Source: Mycolicibacterium porcinum (GTDB taxonomy: Bacteria > Actinomycetota > Actinomycetes > Mycobacteriales > Mycobacteriaceae). Taken from it: a stretch of 64,000 nt of DNA. A program made the translations under genes and the position numbers. The DNA is taken from the NCBI GenBank assembly GCA_002086835.1, contig MVIG01000001.1, positions 62,001-126,000 of the forward strand, read 5' to 3'. Under the pieces are notes generated by a model. The model did not search any database. It was not told where the DNA came from and was given only the letters and a program-made list of their open reading frames with translations. Numbering within the stretch: the first letter of the stretch is position 1; each line of letters starts with the position of its first letter. Below, piece by piece: positions 1 to 8,170 of this stretch.

Positions 1-1
1 C

Positions 2-469
2 GGTGAGAAGGCAGAGCAGGCGCTGGCCGCCGGCGCCGACGTCGTCGGCTCCGACGACCTGATCGAGAAGATCCAGGGCGGTTTCCTGGACTTCGACGCC
101 GCGATCGCCACCCCGGATCAGATGGCCAAGGTCGGTCGGATCGCCCGCGTGCTGGGCCCGCGCGGTCTGATGCCGAACCCCAAGACCGGCACCGTCACTC
201 CCGATGTCACCAAGGCTGTGGCCGACATCAAGGGCGGCAAGATCAACTTCCGTGTCGACAAGCAGGCCAACCTGCACTTCGTGATCGGCAAGGCGTCCTT
301 CGACGAGGCCAAGCTGGCCGAGAACTACGGCGCCGCGCTCGACGAGGTGCTGCGTGCCAAGCCGTCGTCCTCGAAGGGTCGTTACCTCAAGAAGGTGACC
401 GTCTCCACCACCACGGGCCCGGGTATCCCGGTTGACCCGTCGGTGACCCGGAACTTCACCGAGGCGTAG
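2..469 (+). CDS. rplA: 50S ribosomal protein L1, 5'-truncated by the window edge
   Basis: L1 protein of the ribosomal L1 stalk, which binds 23S rRNA near the E site and often represses its own operon. The reading frame is open from base 2, and the visible 155 residues are the C-terminal two thirds. They carry the L1 signature around [21 protein letters not shown], the [15 protein letters not shown] block and a C-terminal [11 protein letters not shown] segment. The start codon lies upstream of the window, presumably after rplK. The stop at 467-469 lies inside a 33-bp tandem repeat listed separately. Identification is certain. Confidence 0.98.
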   Translation, partial: GEKAEQALAAGADVVGSDDLIEKIQGGFLDFDAAIATPDQMAKVGRIARVLGPRGLMPNPKTGTVTPDVTKAVADIKGGKINFRVDKQANLHFVIGKASFDEAKLAENYGAALDEVLRAKPSSSKGRYLKKVTVSTTTGPGIPVDPSVTRNFTEA

Positions 470-535
470 CTCGCGGAGCCGACCATCGGCTCTGTGGCGT
501 AGCTCGCGGAGCCGACCATCGGCACAGCGGCGTAA
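463..535 (+). repeat. 33-bp tandem repeat spanning the rplA stop codon
   Basis: A 28-base block beginning ggcgtagctcgcgg at 463-490 recurs at 496-523, and the first six bases recur at 529-534, all at exactly 33-base spacing (11 codons). Each unit carries a GCG codon followed by an in-frame stop: TAG at 467, TAG at 500, TAA at 533. Each full unit also contains a small hairpin, GCCGA-CCA-TCGGC. Readthrough of the first stop would add LAEPTIGSVA. The repeat is read directly; its role is unknown. Confidence 0.9.
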
Positions 536-548
536 TCCGTTTGTCCAG

Positions 549-597
549 TGGCCAGTTACGGCACAAGATTCTCTGAATCGCGTGTCATAACTGGCCA
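549..597. terminator. Nested hairpin between convergent rplA and the ECF sigma gene
   Basis: Bases 549-564 pair with 582-597 in 14 of 16 positions. The loop contains a second perfect hairpin, GATTC-TCT-GAATC (567-579). The right arm covers the stop codon of the sigma gene (585-587 on the minus strand). Its place between converging genes suggests a bidirectional terminator. There is no U-tract, which is common for mycobacterial terminators. Confidence 0.6.
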
Positions 598-1826
598 TTC
601 GGCGTTTCTGGGGCGCATTCGGCGAGGCGGCGCCGCAGGAAGGCCCGCGCCGGCTCGGACCCGGCACCTTCGCCGTCGAGGGCGATGCGGTACCAGCGTC
701 GTGCCTCGTCGAAACGGCCGGCCCGGCGCAGCAGGTCCGCGCGGATCGGCGCGACCGCATTGGTCCGGGCCAGCCGCGGATCGTCGGCCACGTCGTCGAG
801 CTCGGCCAACCCGGCCGCGAATCCGTCGCGAAAGCCAACGGCGAGTGCACGATTGGCGCGCACGACGGGCGAGTCCGTCATCGTCACCAACTGGTCGTAG
901 GCCAGACAGATCGTGGCCCAGTCGGTGTGCTGCCAGGACGGTGCCGTCGCATGCAATGCCGCGATCACCGCTTGCTGCAGATAGGTGCCCGGCGCCCCCT
1001 CGGCCAGCCGCAGGTGCTCCAGACCTCGCGCGATACGTCCCCGATCCCAGTGACTGCGATCCTGCTCGTCCAGCGGTATCAGCGCGCCGCCCGCGTCGAC
1101 CCGGGTGCGGCGCCGCGAATCATGCAGCAGCACAAGCGCCGCGAGGGCATGAGCATCGCGGTTGCCGGGCATCAGTGCGCACAACTCCCCCGCGAGCCGG
1201 ACGCCCTCGTCACACAGCTCGTCGCGGATCGCCGACGGGCCGCCCGTGGACCAGTAGCCCTCGGTGAACACCGAATAGATGCAGCCGAGGACGTGCGGTG
1301 TGCGCTCTTCCAGGAGCTCCGGTGGTGGCACCCGCAACGGAATGTTGGCTTGGCGAATCTTGTTCTTGGCCCGGGTGATTCGCTGTCCGATGGCGGCATC
1401 GGATTGCAGCAGGGCGCGGGCGATCTCGGTGACGGTGAGCCCCGAGATCAGCCTCAGCGTCAGGGCCAGCTGCGAGCTGCGGTCCAGCGCGGGGTGTGCG
1501 CAGGTGAACATCATCCGCAGCTCGTCGTCGCGCACCGGGTGCAGCTCGGCGTCGCCCGACGCGTTCACCTGCTCGTACACTGCTGCGAGTTCCTTTCCGG
1601 GACGGGCGGATTCACGCCTGAGCCGGTCCAGGGCCCGATTGCGCGCCACCGTGGTCAACCACGCACCCGGATTGTCCGGGGTCCCTTCGGCCGGCCACAC
1701 CCGCAGTGCCTGCGCACAGGCCTCCTGGACAGCGTCCTCGGCCACGGTGAGGTCACCCGACCAGCGGGCGACAGTGGCTACCGCAGGCCCCCACTCCCGC
1801 CGAAAGACGCTGTCCAGCTGGGTCAT
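585..1826 (-). CDS. ECF-type RNA polymerase sigma factor with DUF6596/TPR-like C-terminal extension (ECF42-like)
   Basis: A 413-residue extracytoplasmic-function sigma factor. Sigma region 2 lies at about residues 10-75 (VAEDAVQEACAQAL, GAWLTTVARNRALDRLRR). Region 4 is at about 105-160 (LALTLRLISGLTVTEIARALL). A long C-terminal half follows (ERTPHVLGCIYSVFTEGYWST, then helical TPR-like repeats with RANRALAVGFRDG and RADLLRRAGRFDEAR). This architecture is that of the ECF42 group, in which the extension takes the place of an anti-sigma factor and the sigma gene adjoins DGPF/YCII genes. The same holds here: it starts 6 bases after the DGPF gene and is probably cotranscribed with it. Group assignment is from memory of the family; the sigma-factor call is firm. 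Confidence 0.9.
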   Translation of the reverse strand: MTQLDSVFRREWGPAVATVARWSGDLTVAEDAVQEACAQALRVWPAEGTPDNPGAWLTTVARNRALDRLRRESARPGKELAAVYEQVNASGDAELHPVRDDELRMMFTCAHPALDRSSQLALTLRLISGLTVTEIARALLQSDAAIGQRITRAKNKIRQANIPLRVPPPELLEERTPHVLGCIYSVFTEGYWSTGGPSAIRDELCDEGVRLAGELCALMPGNRDAHALAALVLLHDSRRRTRVDAGGALIPLDEQDRSHWDRGRIARGLEHLRLAEGAPGTYLQQAVIAALHATAPSWQHTDWATICLAYDQLVTMTDSPVVRANRALAVGFRDGFAAGLAELDDVADDPRLARTNAVAPIRADLLRRAGRFDEARRWYRIALDGEGAGSEPARAFLRRRLAECAPETPNGQL

Positions 1827-1832
1827 CGACGA

Positions 1833-2528
1833 CTACAGGCCCGATACTCCGGCCAACTGGCGGACCTCGATGGCCGACGCCGGAATCATCGACGCCAGCT
1901 TCACGGCCTCCTCGCGATCGGCCGCCCGCAACACGTAGAAGCCGTTGGCCACCTCGGCGCCTTCGATATAGGGCCCGTCGGTTAGCAGCACCTTGCCGTC
2001 GCGCACCCGCACCGTGGTCGCGGTTGACGGCGGATGCAGCGGCGCGCCCGCCAGTGTCTTGTCGCCGATGGTCTTGGCGAGTTCGACGTGCAGGCCCGCC
2101 TGCCGATTCCACTCGTCGGTTCCTGGCGTGTTCACGTCCTGCGCCGGCTCCAGCAGCAGGGCCAGCCAATCGTTGCCGAGGGGCTTCTCGGGTGCCTGCC
2201 AGTGGACCATCGGCCACACCTCGACCGCGCCGAACTGGGCGACCGGGATGTCGCGGGCCAGGGCCAGCGCTTCATCGAGATTGTCCGCCTCGAGCACGTA
2301 ATAGCCGCAGGCCACCTCGGCGCCCTCGGCGAACGGGCCGTCGGTGATGGTCGGGTGGTCCGGACCGCCGTCGATCCGGGTGGCGGCAGCGCTTCTGTCC
2401 AGCGCGTCGCCGGCCCGGATCCACGACTGGGCCTTGGCGTGAAAGGCCTGGAAGGCCGCCATGCCTTCGGCCTGCTGCTCGGGCGCGAGTTCCACGTCCT
2501 GGCTGATCAGTAATGCGAAGTAGTGCAT
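1833..2528 (-). CDS. Double DGPF/YCII-domain protein
   Basis: 231 residues made of two tandem YCII-related (DGPF) domains. The first holds TITDGPFAEGAEVACGYYVLEA at about 60-82, the second LLTDGPYIEGAEVANGFYVLRA at about 182-203. Both keep the TDGP(F/Y)xEGAEVAxGxYVL signature, so the protein is an internal duplication or fusion. Single-domain DGPF proteins are about 115-140 aa. The YCII fold is a ferredoxin-like dimer, and the biochemical role of DGPF proteins is unknown. It precedes the ECF42-like sigma gene by 6 bases, the usual partner arrangement, so it is probably an autoregulated target of that sigma. Confidence 0.88.
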   Translation of the reverse strand: MHYFALLISQDVELAPEQQAEGMAAFQAFHAKAQSWIRAGDALDRSAAATRIDGGPDHPTITDGPFAEGAEVACGYYVLEADNLDEALALARDIPVAQFGAVEVWPMVHWQAPEKPLGNDWLALLLEPAQDVNTPGTDEWNRQAGLHVELAKTIGDKTLAGAPLHPPSTATTVRVRDGKVLLTDGPYIEGAEVANGFYVLRAADREEAVKLASMIPASAIEVRQLAGVSGL

Positions 2529-2582
2529 CGTCGTCTCCGGTGGGTCAGCGAGTGAGAACCGTCTGTTCCACTCTCTACCTAT

Positions 2583-2611
2583 CCGACGAACGACGCTGCC
2601 GGGATCCGACA
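2583..2611 (-). promoter_or_regulatory. Candidate ECF-type promoter for the DGPF-sigma operon
   Basis: On the minus strand TGTCGG (2611-2606) and CGTCGG (2588-2583) are separated by 17 bases and lie about 55 bases before the DGPF start codon. As I recall, ECF42 promoters carry a TGTCG-type -35 and a CG-rich -10 element, so this fits autoregulation. It is inferred from pattern only. Confidence 0.4.
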
Positions 2612-2635
2612 GTCCCGGGCAGAAAACCCGGGACT
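2611..2635 (-). terminator. Perfect 9-bp hairpin overlapping a mycolate methyltransferase stop codon
   Basis: AGTCCCGGG (2611-2619), a 7-base loop and CCCGGGACT (2627-2635) pair perfectly. The right arm overlaps the TAG stop (2634-2636, minus strand) of the methyltransferase. No U-run follows, so this would be the U-less type of terminator. The distal arm touches the candidate -35 box of the next gene. Confidence 0.65.
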
Positions 2636-3494
2636 ACTTCTGCAGCGTGAACTGATGCACGCTGATGTGGCCGGAGGCGAAGTACTTCTGGCAGCCGTTG
2701 AGGTACTTGTCGTAGCGGTCGTAGACCTCTTGGCCCTGGATCGCGATGGCCTCGTCCTTGTGGGCCTCGAGCGCGTCAGCCCAGATCTTGAGGGTGCGGA
2801 CGTAGTGCGGGCCGATCTCCTGGAGCTGGGTGACCTTGAAGCCGGCCTCGGTCGCCTTCTCCTTCTCCATCTCCACCGAGGGCAGCCGGCCTCCCGGGAA
2901 GATCTCGGTCATGATGAACCGGGCGAACCGGGCATCCTCGAAGGTCATGTGCAGGCCGAGCTTCTGGCCCTGGCGCAGGTCGAAACCCGTGATGTTGTGC
3001 AGCAGCATGGTGCCGTCGTCGGGGAGTGCGTTGTAGGCCGTCTCGAAGAACGCCGGATAGCGCTCGAATCCGAAATGCTCGAAGGCGCCGATCGACACGA
3101 TGCGGTCGACCTTGTCGTTGAATTCCTCCCAGCCCTGCAGCCGAACCTCGACGTTGCGGTTGGTGGGCACCTTCGACAGCTTCTCGATGGCGTACTCACG
3201 CTGCTCGCCACTGAGGGTCAGACCGATGACGTTGACGTCGTACTTCTCGATCGCCCGTGCCATGCACGCGCCCCAGCCGCAACCGATGTCGAGCAGTGTC
3301 ATGCCGGGCTCAAGACCCAGCTTGCCGAGGGCCAGGTCGAACTTGGCGATCTGAGCCTCGTCGCCGGTCATGTCCTCGCGCTCGAAATAGCCACACGTAT
3401 ATCCCATTGTGGGGCCTAGAAACAGTTCGTAAAACTCGTTGGAAATGTCGTAGATCGACTGCAGTTCTTCATATTTCGGTGTCAATTTGGACAT
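2634..3494 (-). CDS. Mycolic acid SAM-dependent methyltransferase (cyclopropane synthase family)
   Basis: 286 residues, the usual length for the CmaA/MmaA/UmaA family, which adds methyl, cyclopropane or oxygenated groups to meromycolate chains using S-adenosylmethionine. Motif I is LDIGCGWG at 68-75. Residues matching the bicarbonate-binding set of CmaA1 are present: Cys34 (YTCGYFE), Glu139-His140 (GAFEHFG), His166 and Ile168 (LLHNITG), the Tyr of HYVRT and the Cys of LNGCQKYF. These argue for cyclopropanation or cis-methylation rather than hydroxylation. It lies downstream of a second family member in the same orientation, 184 bases apart, in the place of the mmaA4-mmaA1 run of M. tuberculosis. 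Family is firm; exact substrate is not assigned. Confidence 0.93.
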   Translation of the reverse strand: MSKLTPKYEELQSIYDISNEFYELFLGPTMGYTCGYFEREDMTGDEAQIAKFDLALGKLGLEPGMTLLDIGCGWGACMARAIEKYDVNVIGLTLSGEQREYAIEKLSKVPTNRNVEVRLQGWEEFNDKVDRIVSIGAFEHFGFERYPAFFETAYNALPDDGTMLLHNITGFDLRQGQKLGLHMTFEDARFARFIMTEIFPGGRLPSVEMEKEKATEAGFKVTQLQEIGPHYVRTLKIWADALEAHKDEAIAIQGQEVYDRYDKYLNGCQKYFASGHISVHQFTLQK

Positions 3495-3678
3495 ATTCGA
3501 TATGCTCCAAGCTGTAGTGTTCTCCCCGCGGATCTCAGGGTACCGCAGGTCACTACCAGGGTCCGGCTGCCACGGCCGTCACTGAATTTGTTCGGCAAAC
3601 AAGATTTCCCCGCGGAATGATCATTCGTACGGCGTTGCCTGCGCAAATGTGCGGGAAGGGCCTCGTTGGCGAAGGAAA

Positions 3679-4557
3679 TCAATCGGCGACATGCAGGGTG
3701 AACTGGTTGACGTCGATCTGACCCTTCCGGAAGAGGTCCGCGCAGCCGGTCAGGTAGCGCATGTAGCGGTCGTACACCTCCTGGGACTGGATGCGGACCG
3801 CCTCGTCGTGGTTGGCCTCCAGGTTCGCGGCCCACAGGTCGAGGGTTCGGGCGTAGTGGCTCTGCAGGGACTGGCGCCGGCTGAGGGTGAAGGAGGCGCG
3901 GGCCGAATACTCCTCGACCATCTCGATCGACGGCAACCGGCCGCCCGGGAAGATCTCGGTGAGGATGAACTTGATGAATTTCGCCAGTTCCAAGGTCAGC
4001 GGCACGCCCTTGGTGTGCGCCTCGCGCGGGTGCAGTCCGGTGATGGTGTGCAGGAGCATCACGCCGTCGGCGGGCAGGGCGTCGTGGGCGAAGCGGAAGA
4101 AGTCGTCGTAGCGGTCATGGCCGAAGTGCTCGAACGCGCCGATCGATACGATGCGGTCCACCGGCTCGTCGAATTCCTCCCAGCCGGCCAGTAGCACCCG
4201 CTTCGTGCGCGGGCTGTCGGATTCGTCGAACAGCTGCTGGACGTACGTGGCCTGATTGCGGCTGAGGGTCAGGCCCACGACGTTGACGTCGTACTGCTCG
4301 AGAGCGCGCATAGCCGTTGCACCCCAACCACATCCGACATCGAGCAACGTCATTCCGGGTTGCAGTCCGAGCTTGCCGAGGGCCAGGTCGATCTTGGCCG
4401 TCTGGGCTTCTTCCAGTGACATGTCGTCGCGCTCGAAATATGCACAGCTATAGGTCCGGCTCGGATCCAGAAAGACCGCGAAGAAATCGTCGGACAAGTC
4501 GTAGTGGGCTTGTACGTCGTCGAAATGAGGTTTGAGTTTTCCCGGGTGTTCGGCCAC
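3679..4557 (-). CDS. mmaA2: Mycolic acid cyclopropane synthase, MmaA2-like
   Basis: 292 residues from the GTG at 4557, chosen because AAGGGG lies 7 bases upstream and the N-terminus KLKPHFDDVQAHYDLSDDFF then matches the family; an upstream ATG at 4656 would add 33 unrelated residues. It contains LLDVGCGWGAT (SAM motif I), TYSCAYFERDDM, SIGAFEHFGHDRY, LLHTITG (the His/Ile pair of cyclopropanases) and YLTGCADLF. From memory it is closest to MmaA2, the cis-cyclopropane synthase for alpha- and methoxymycolates. It is followed by the other methyltransferase gene and preceded by 171 bases after lipG. Family certain, subfamily probable. Confidence 0.88.
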   Translation of the reverse strand: MAEHPGKLKPHFDDVQAHYDLSDDFFAVFLDPSRTYSCAYFERDDMSLEEAQTAKIDLALGKLGLQPGMTLLDVGCGWGATAMRALEQYDVNVVGLTLSRNQATYVQQLFDESDSPRTKRVLLAGWEEFDEPVDRIVSIGAFEHFGHDRYDDFFRFAHDALPADGVMLLHTITGLHPREAHTKGVPLTLELAKFIKFILTEIFPGGRLPSIEMVEEYSARASFTLSRRQSLQSHYARTLDLWAANLEANHDEAVRIQSQEVYDRYMRYLTGCADLFRKGQIDVNQFTLHVAD

Positions 4558-4728
4558 AAAGGCACCCCTTTTGCAGGAACTGACCGGGTAGAGCTGCGCT
4601 ATGCCACGTCTTGACCTAGCCGCCCCCCAGACTGCTGCCACAGACTGTAGAGCCAATCCGGTCAGCTACCGAGCTTTCGGGGGCTGGCAAACATTGATTC
4701 GCCTATTTAACGTTGCGAATTCAGGTAA

Positions 4729-5655
4729 TCAGCTTGACATGGCAAAGTTTGTCTTGAGCTCGCCGACGATCTCGTCCCAGACCGGCTCGGGTAGCTCGTG
4801 GCCCATGCCGTCGATCAGCACAAGGCGCGCTCCCTCGATCGCCCGGGCGACCGCGCGGCCGCCGAACGGACGCATCAGCCGGTCGGAGCTTCCGTGGATC
4901 ACGACCGTGGGCGCGCTGATCCGCTTGTCGTGGTGGCGCAGACTGCCGCTCCCGAGGATGGCGTCGAAATGCCTGGCGATCCCGGCCGGGTAGTAGGCGC
5001 GGTCGTACAACTCGGCGGCCTGGGCCCTGATCTCCTCTTCCGGAGTGGGGTAGCCGGGGCTGCCGTTGATCTTGCTGATCCGAACGGCGTTGTCGATGAT
5101 GGCTTCTCGCGACGAATTGGCAGGCGGGCCGGTGATCACCGACAGCAGCTGCTTGATCCCGGGCGGCGGCAGCAGGGGCTGGTTGTTGCTGGAGAAGATC
5201 ACCGCAAGCGTCTTGGTCCGCTGCCCGTAGCGGGACGCGAACACCTGCGCGATCATCCCGCCCATCGAGCCGCCGACGATGTGAGCGGTGTCGATGTTGA
5301 GGTGATCGAGCAGGGCCGCGGCATCATCGGCGACATCTTCGAGGGTGTAGACCGACGGGCTGCGCAGACCCAGGAACGACCGGGCCATCCGCAGCGACAG
5401 CGGAGAGTCGACCCGTTTGCCGGACAACTTGGTGGACAGTCCCACGTCGCGGTTGTCGTAGCGGATGACCCGCAGGCCCTGGCTCACCAGCTTCTCGCAG
5501 AAACCGGTGCGCCACAACAGCATCTGCGCGCCCAAACCCATGATCAACAGCACCGCCGGATCGTTCGGGTCGCCCATGTCCTCGTAGTAGATGTCGACTC
5601 CGCCGGGCTCTGCCGTCGATTTGGCGAAGCCGGACCGCACCTTCATGCCGGCCAC
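4729..5655 (-). CDS. lipG: Alpha/beta-hydrolase (LipG-like esterase)
   Basis: 308 residues with the alpha/beta-hydrolase fold: oxyanion region LLIMGLGAQ (about 36-44), RYDNRDVGLS, the nucleophile elbow GGSMGG (about 127-132), acid Asp in HGSSDRLM and catalytic His in DGMGHELP. The GTG start (5655) directly abuts the TGA of the UbiB-like gene (5656-5658), so the two are probably translationally coupled. The position next to mycolate methyltransferases matches lipG (Rv0646c) of M. tuberculosis. The natural substrate cannot be read from sequence; a short-chain or lipid ester is likely. Confidence 0.88.
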   Translation of the reverse strand: MAGMKVRSGFAKSTAEPGGVDIYYEDMGDPNDPAVLLIMGLGAQMLLWRTGFCEKLVSQGLRVIRYDNRDVGLSTKLSGKRVDSPLSLRMARSFLGLRSPSVYTLEDVADDAAALLDHLNIDTAHIVGGSMGGMIAQVFASRYGQRTKTLAVIFSSNNQPLLPPPGIKQLLSVITGPPANSSREAIIDNAVRISKINGSPGYPTPEEEIRAQAAELYDRAYYPAGIARHFDAILGSGSLRHHDKRISAPTVVIHGSSDRLMRPFGGRAVARAIEGARLVLIDGMGHELPEPVWDEIVGELKTNFAMSS

Positions 5656-7065
5656 TCAGACCTCGTTCCCGTCGGAATTCGATCCGGCCGCTCCAGCTGG
5701 ATTCTCCTCGTGCAGGAGCTCGTCGGAGTGCTCGCGGCTGATATCCACCATGAAGTTCCCGAAGTACCCGGTGAGCTGGGGATCGTTCATCATCTGCCAC
5801 TTCGGTGCCAGCAGCTTCATGTAGCGCTCGACGTAGAGGAACTGCTTGCCGATCAGCACCAGTTCCCGCGGAAGTTTGACGTCGTAGGCATCGGCCAGCG
5901 CGGAGAGCTGCTTGCCGATTTCGGCGTAGGACATATCGCCCAGCGACTTCATCGTGAGGGGGGTAGCGAACTTCTCCAGGTCCTTGGCGGCCTGCGCCTC
6001 GGGCTTCACCGTCCCCACGGCCCCCATCAGCACCACGATCTTGCCCGCTGCCGCGTGATCCTTCTTGACCAGCAGGGCGTACACCAACTCGCGCAACAAC
6101 CACCGGGTGCGCGGGTCGATGCGGCCCATGATGCCGAAGTCGAAGAACACGATCTTGCCGTCGTCATCGACGTACAGGTTGCCCGCGTGCAGGTCACCAT
6201 GGAACAGGCCGTGTTTGAGGCCGCCCTCGAAAACGCTGAACAACAGGGCCTTGACCAGTTCGGTGCCGTCGAAGCCCTTCTTGCGAATCGCGGCGACGTC
6301 GTCGATCCGGACCCCGGTGACCCGCTCCATCGTCAGCACCCGCTGGCTGGTCAGATCCCAATAGACCTGGGGGACCCGGATGTTCTTGCCGAGCGGGGAG
6401 GCGTGCATGTGGGACACCCAGGCGTCCATCGACTGGGCTTCCAGCCGGAAGTCGAGCTCCTCGGCGAGATTGTCGGCGAAGTCGGCGACCACGTCCTGGG
6501 CCGACAGCCGCCTGCCGAGCTTGGCCAGCTCCACCAGTTGCGCCCCGCGCTTGAGGATCTGCAGGTCCGCGGCGACGCGGCGGCGGATCCCCGGGCGCTG
6601 AATCTTGACCACCACCTCCTCACCACTGTGCAGCGTGGCGTAGTGCACCTGCGCGATCGACGCGGAGGCGAAGGGCTTCTCGTCGAAGCTCTTGAACAGG
6701 TTGGTGGGCTCGTCGCCGAGTTCTTCGACGAAAAGCTTGTGCACCTCGTCGGTGTCGGCGGGAGGCACCCGGTCGAGCAGGCTGCGGAACTCGCGGCTCA
6801 GCGGTTCACCGAAGGCCCCGGGGCTCGACGCGATGATCTGGCCGAACTTGACGTAGGTGGGGCCCAGATCCGAGAAGGTCTGCGGCACCTGCTTGATGAT
6901 CTTCTGCTGCAGGGATCCGCTGCCGAAGATGTTGGCGGCAACACGGACCCCGGTGCGGGTGATCTGCCATCCGGTGGCGCCGATACGGGCGGCTTCCACA
7001 GGCAACGGCACCCGGCTCAACCTGGCGACCTCACGGTGCTTGGTTTTTTGCGGCGTAGTGCTCAT
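5656..7065 (-). CDS. ABC1/UbiB-family atypical kinase-like protein
   Basis: 469 residues with the family's marks: KFGQ motif at 73-76 (GPTYVKFGQIIASSPG), the VVKIQRPG lysine segment, HGDLHAGNL catalytic-loop equivalent and the FDFG metal-binding motif (VFFDFGIMG). Family members (UbiB, COQ8) are ATPases that support lipid and isoprenoid-quinone biosynthesis, generally at membranes. In mycobacteria the orthologue (Rv0647c) lies beside lipG and the mmaA genes, and here the stop abuts the lipG start. A role in envelope lipid metabolism is inferred from this neighbourhood. Confidence 0.9.
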   Translation of the reverse strand: MSTTPQKTKHREVARLSRVPLPVEAARIGATGWQITRTGVRVAANIFGSGSLQQKIIKQVPQTFSDLGPTYVKFGQIIASSPGAFGEPLSREFRSLLDRVPPADTDEVHKLFVEELGDEPTNLFKSFDEKPFASASIAQVHYATLHSGEEVVVKIQRPGIRRRVAADLQILKRGAQLVELAKLGRRLSAQDVVADFADNLAEELDFRLEAQSMDAWVSHMHASPLGKNIRVPQVYWDLTSQRVLTMERVTGVRIDDVAAIRKKGFDGTELVKALLFSVFEGGLKHGLFHGDLHAGNLYVDDDGKIVFFDFGIMGRIDPRTRWLLRELVYALLVKKDHAAAGKIVVLMGAVGTVKPEAQAAKDLEKFATPLTMKSLGDMSYAEIGKQLSALADAYDVKLPRELVLIGKQFLYVERYMKLLAPKWQMMNDPQLTGYFGNFMVDISREHSDELLHEENPAGAAGSNSDGNEV

Positions 7066-7117
7066 AGCTGCAGTGTCTCAAAGGCCACGGTGCGGCCAAA
7101 AACATCTGTGCCGTGAG

Positions 7118-8113
7118 TCACACCGGTGCAAAGCTCTCTTCGACCTCTTCGCGGCTCAGCACCGGGTCGGTTCCGGGCACGTAAGTGGGCTCGGTGTGCG
7201 GGACCGTGGTTCCGTGCGCGACGCGCTTCTGGGCCGCCCGGAACTCGAGCGTGGTGCCGGCCGCGGTGTGCAGGCCGTTGATGATCGACCACACCAGGGC
7301 GCGCCGGCCGGCCCGCTCGATCGGGTTGGGATCGGTGTGTCCGATCAGTTGCTTGGCCCACTTCGGCATGGTGTCGCGGATCGCCCAGTCCACGGCGCTC
7401 TGCGGCATCGGCAGGTTGGAACCGGTGGCCATGGCGGCCCCGTGGGTCAGGGCCAGCTTGGGCAGGTAGGACTCGAGGCAGTCCAGTGTCTCGGCCTTGG
7501 TGGTCGGCAGGTCGGTGCCGCCCAATGCGTGCCCGACGCGGACGAACTCCCCGTAGTAGCGGTCAAGTTTCTTCCCGCGCAACGGGTTCGGATGGTAGAT
7601 CTCGTGTGCGGTGGCCAGGCCCCACACCACCGTCGCGTAGTTCCAGCGCAGCCAGTCCGGATCGTCGGCGTCGTACACCGCACCGTCGGGCCGGGTGCCC
7701 TTGATGGTGTGGTGCATCGAGCGGACAGTCTTGGACACCCGCTCCGCGGTCTCGGTGTTGCCGTAGGCGGTGCCGATGAAGAACGCGATGGAGTGCCCGA
7801 GGCGCACCGCCGCGCCCTGCGGATCGATGACGGGTATCGCGGTGCCGTCCTCGTCCCGTTTGACCAGCCGCGAATGGTGCATGCCCATCCAGTAGATCGA
7901 CGGGTCGAGGCGCTCCATGTAGGCCGCGCACTGCAGGCCGAAGATGAGCGCCTCGGTGTGGGAGTGCACATGCCAGACGGCGCTGCCCGGACCGAACCAG
8001 CCCGGATCGCCCGCCGGCCCGGCGAACTCCATGCCGCGGAAGTAGTGCTGACGAATGTCTTTGTCGAACTTCCGCTGCAGCATCTGCTCGAGCACCTGGT
8101 GCGGCATGTCCAC
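7118..8113 (-). CDS. MpaB/DUF2236-family oxygenase-like protein
   Basis: 331 residues of the oxygenase MpaB (DUF2236) family. Features are GPGSAVWHVHSHTEALIFGLQCAAY near residue 45, RSMHHTIKGTRPDG near 132 and the DWLRWNYATVVWGLATAHEIY block near 152. Family members related to the latex-clearing Lcp fold are proposed haem-dependent oxygenases; histidines in the HHTIKG segment are candidate ligands. It is transcribed away from a TetR gene with 76 bases between the starts, which suggests that TetR controls it. A GTG at 8113 or an ATG two codons later could be the start. The substrate is unknown. Confidence 0.82.
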   Translation of the reverse strand: MDMPHQVLEQMLQRKFDKDIRQHYFRGMEFAGPAGDPGWFGPGSAVWHVHSHTEALIFGLQCAAYMERLDPSIYWMGMHHSRLVKRDEDGTAIPVIDPQGAAVRLGHSIAFFIGTAYGNTETAERVSKTVRSMHHTIKGTRPDGAVYDADDPDWLRWNYATVVWGLATAHEIYHPNPLRGKKLDRYYGEFVRVGHALGGTDLPTTKAETLDCLESYLPKLALTHGAAMATGSNLPMPQSAVDWAIRDTMPKWAKQLIGHTDPNPIERAGRRALVWSIINGLHTAAGTTLEFRAAQKRVAHGTTVPHTEPTYVPGTDPVLSREEVEESFAPV

Positions 8114-8170
8114 CGTGGACCCCCTTCTGGTTACGTCTGTAGCCAGAATACATTTTGGGTACGGGTGTGA

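Noticed and set aside
3588..3602. TTGTT-CGGCA-AACAA inverted repeat between the two methyltransferases
   Set aside because: Only 5-bp arms with ordinary AT content; too weak to call an operator without conservation data.
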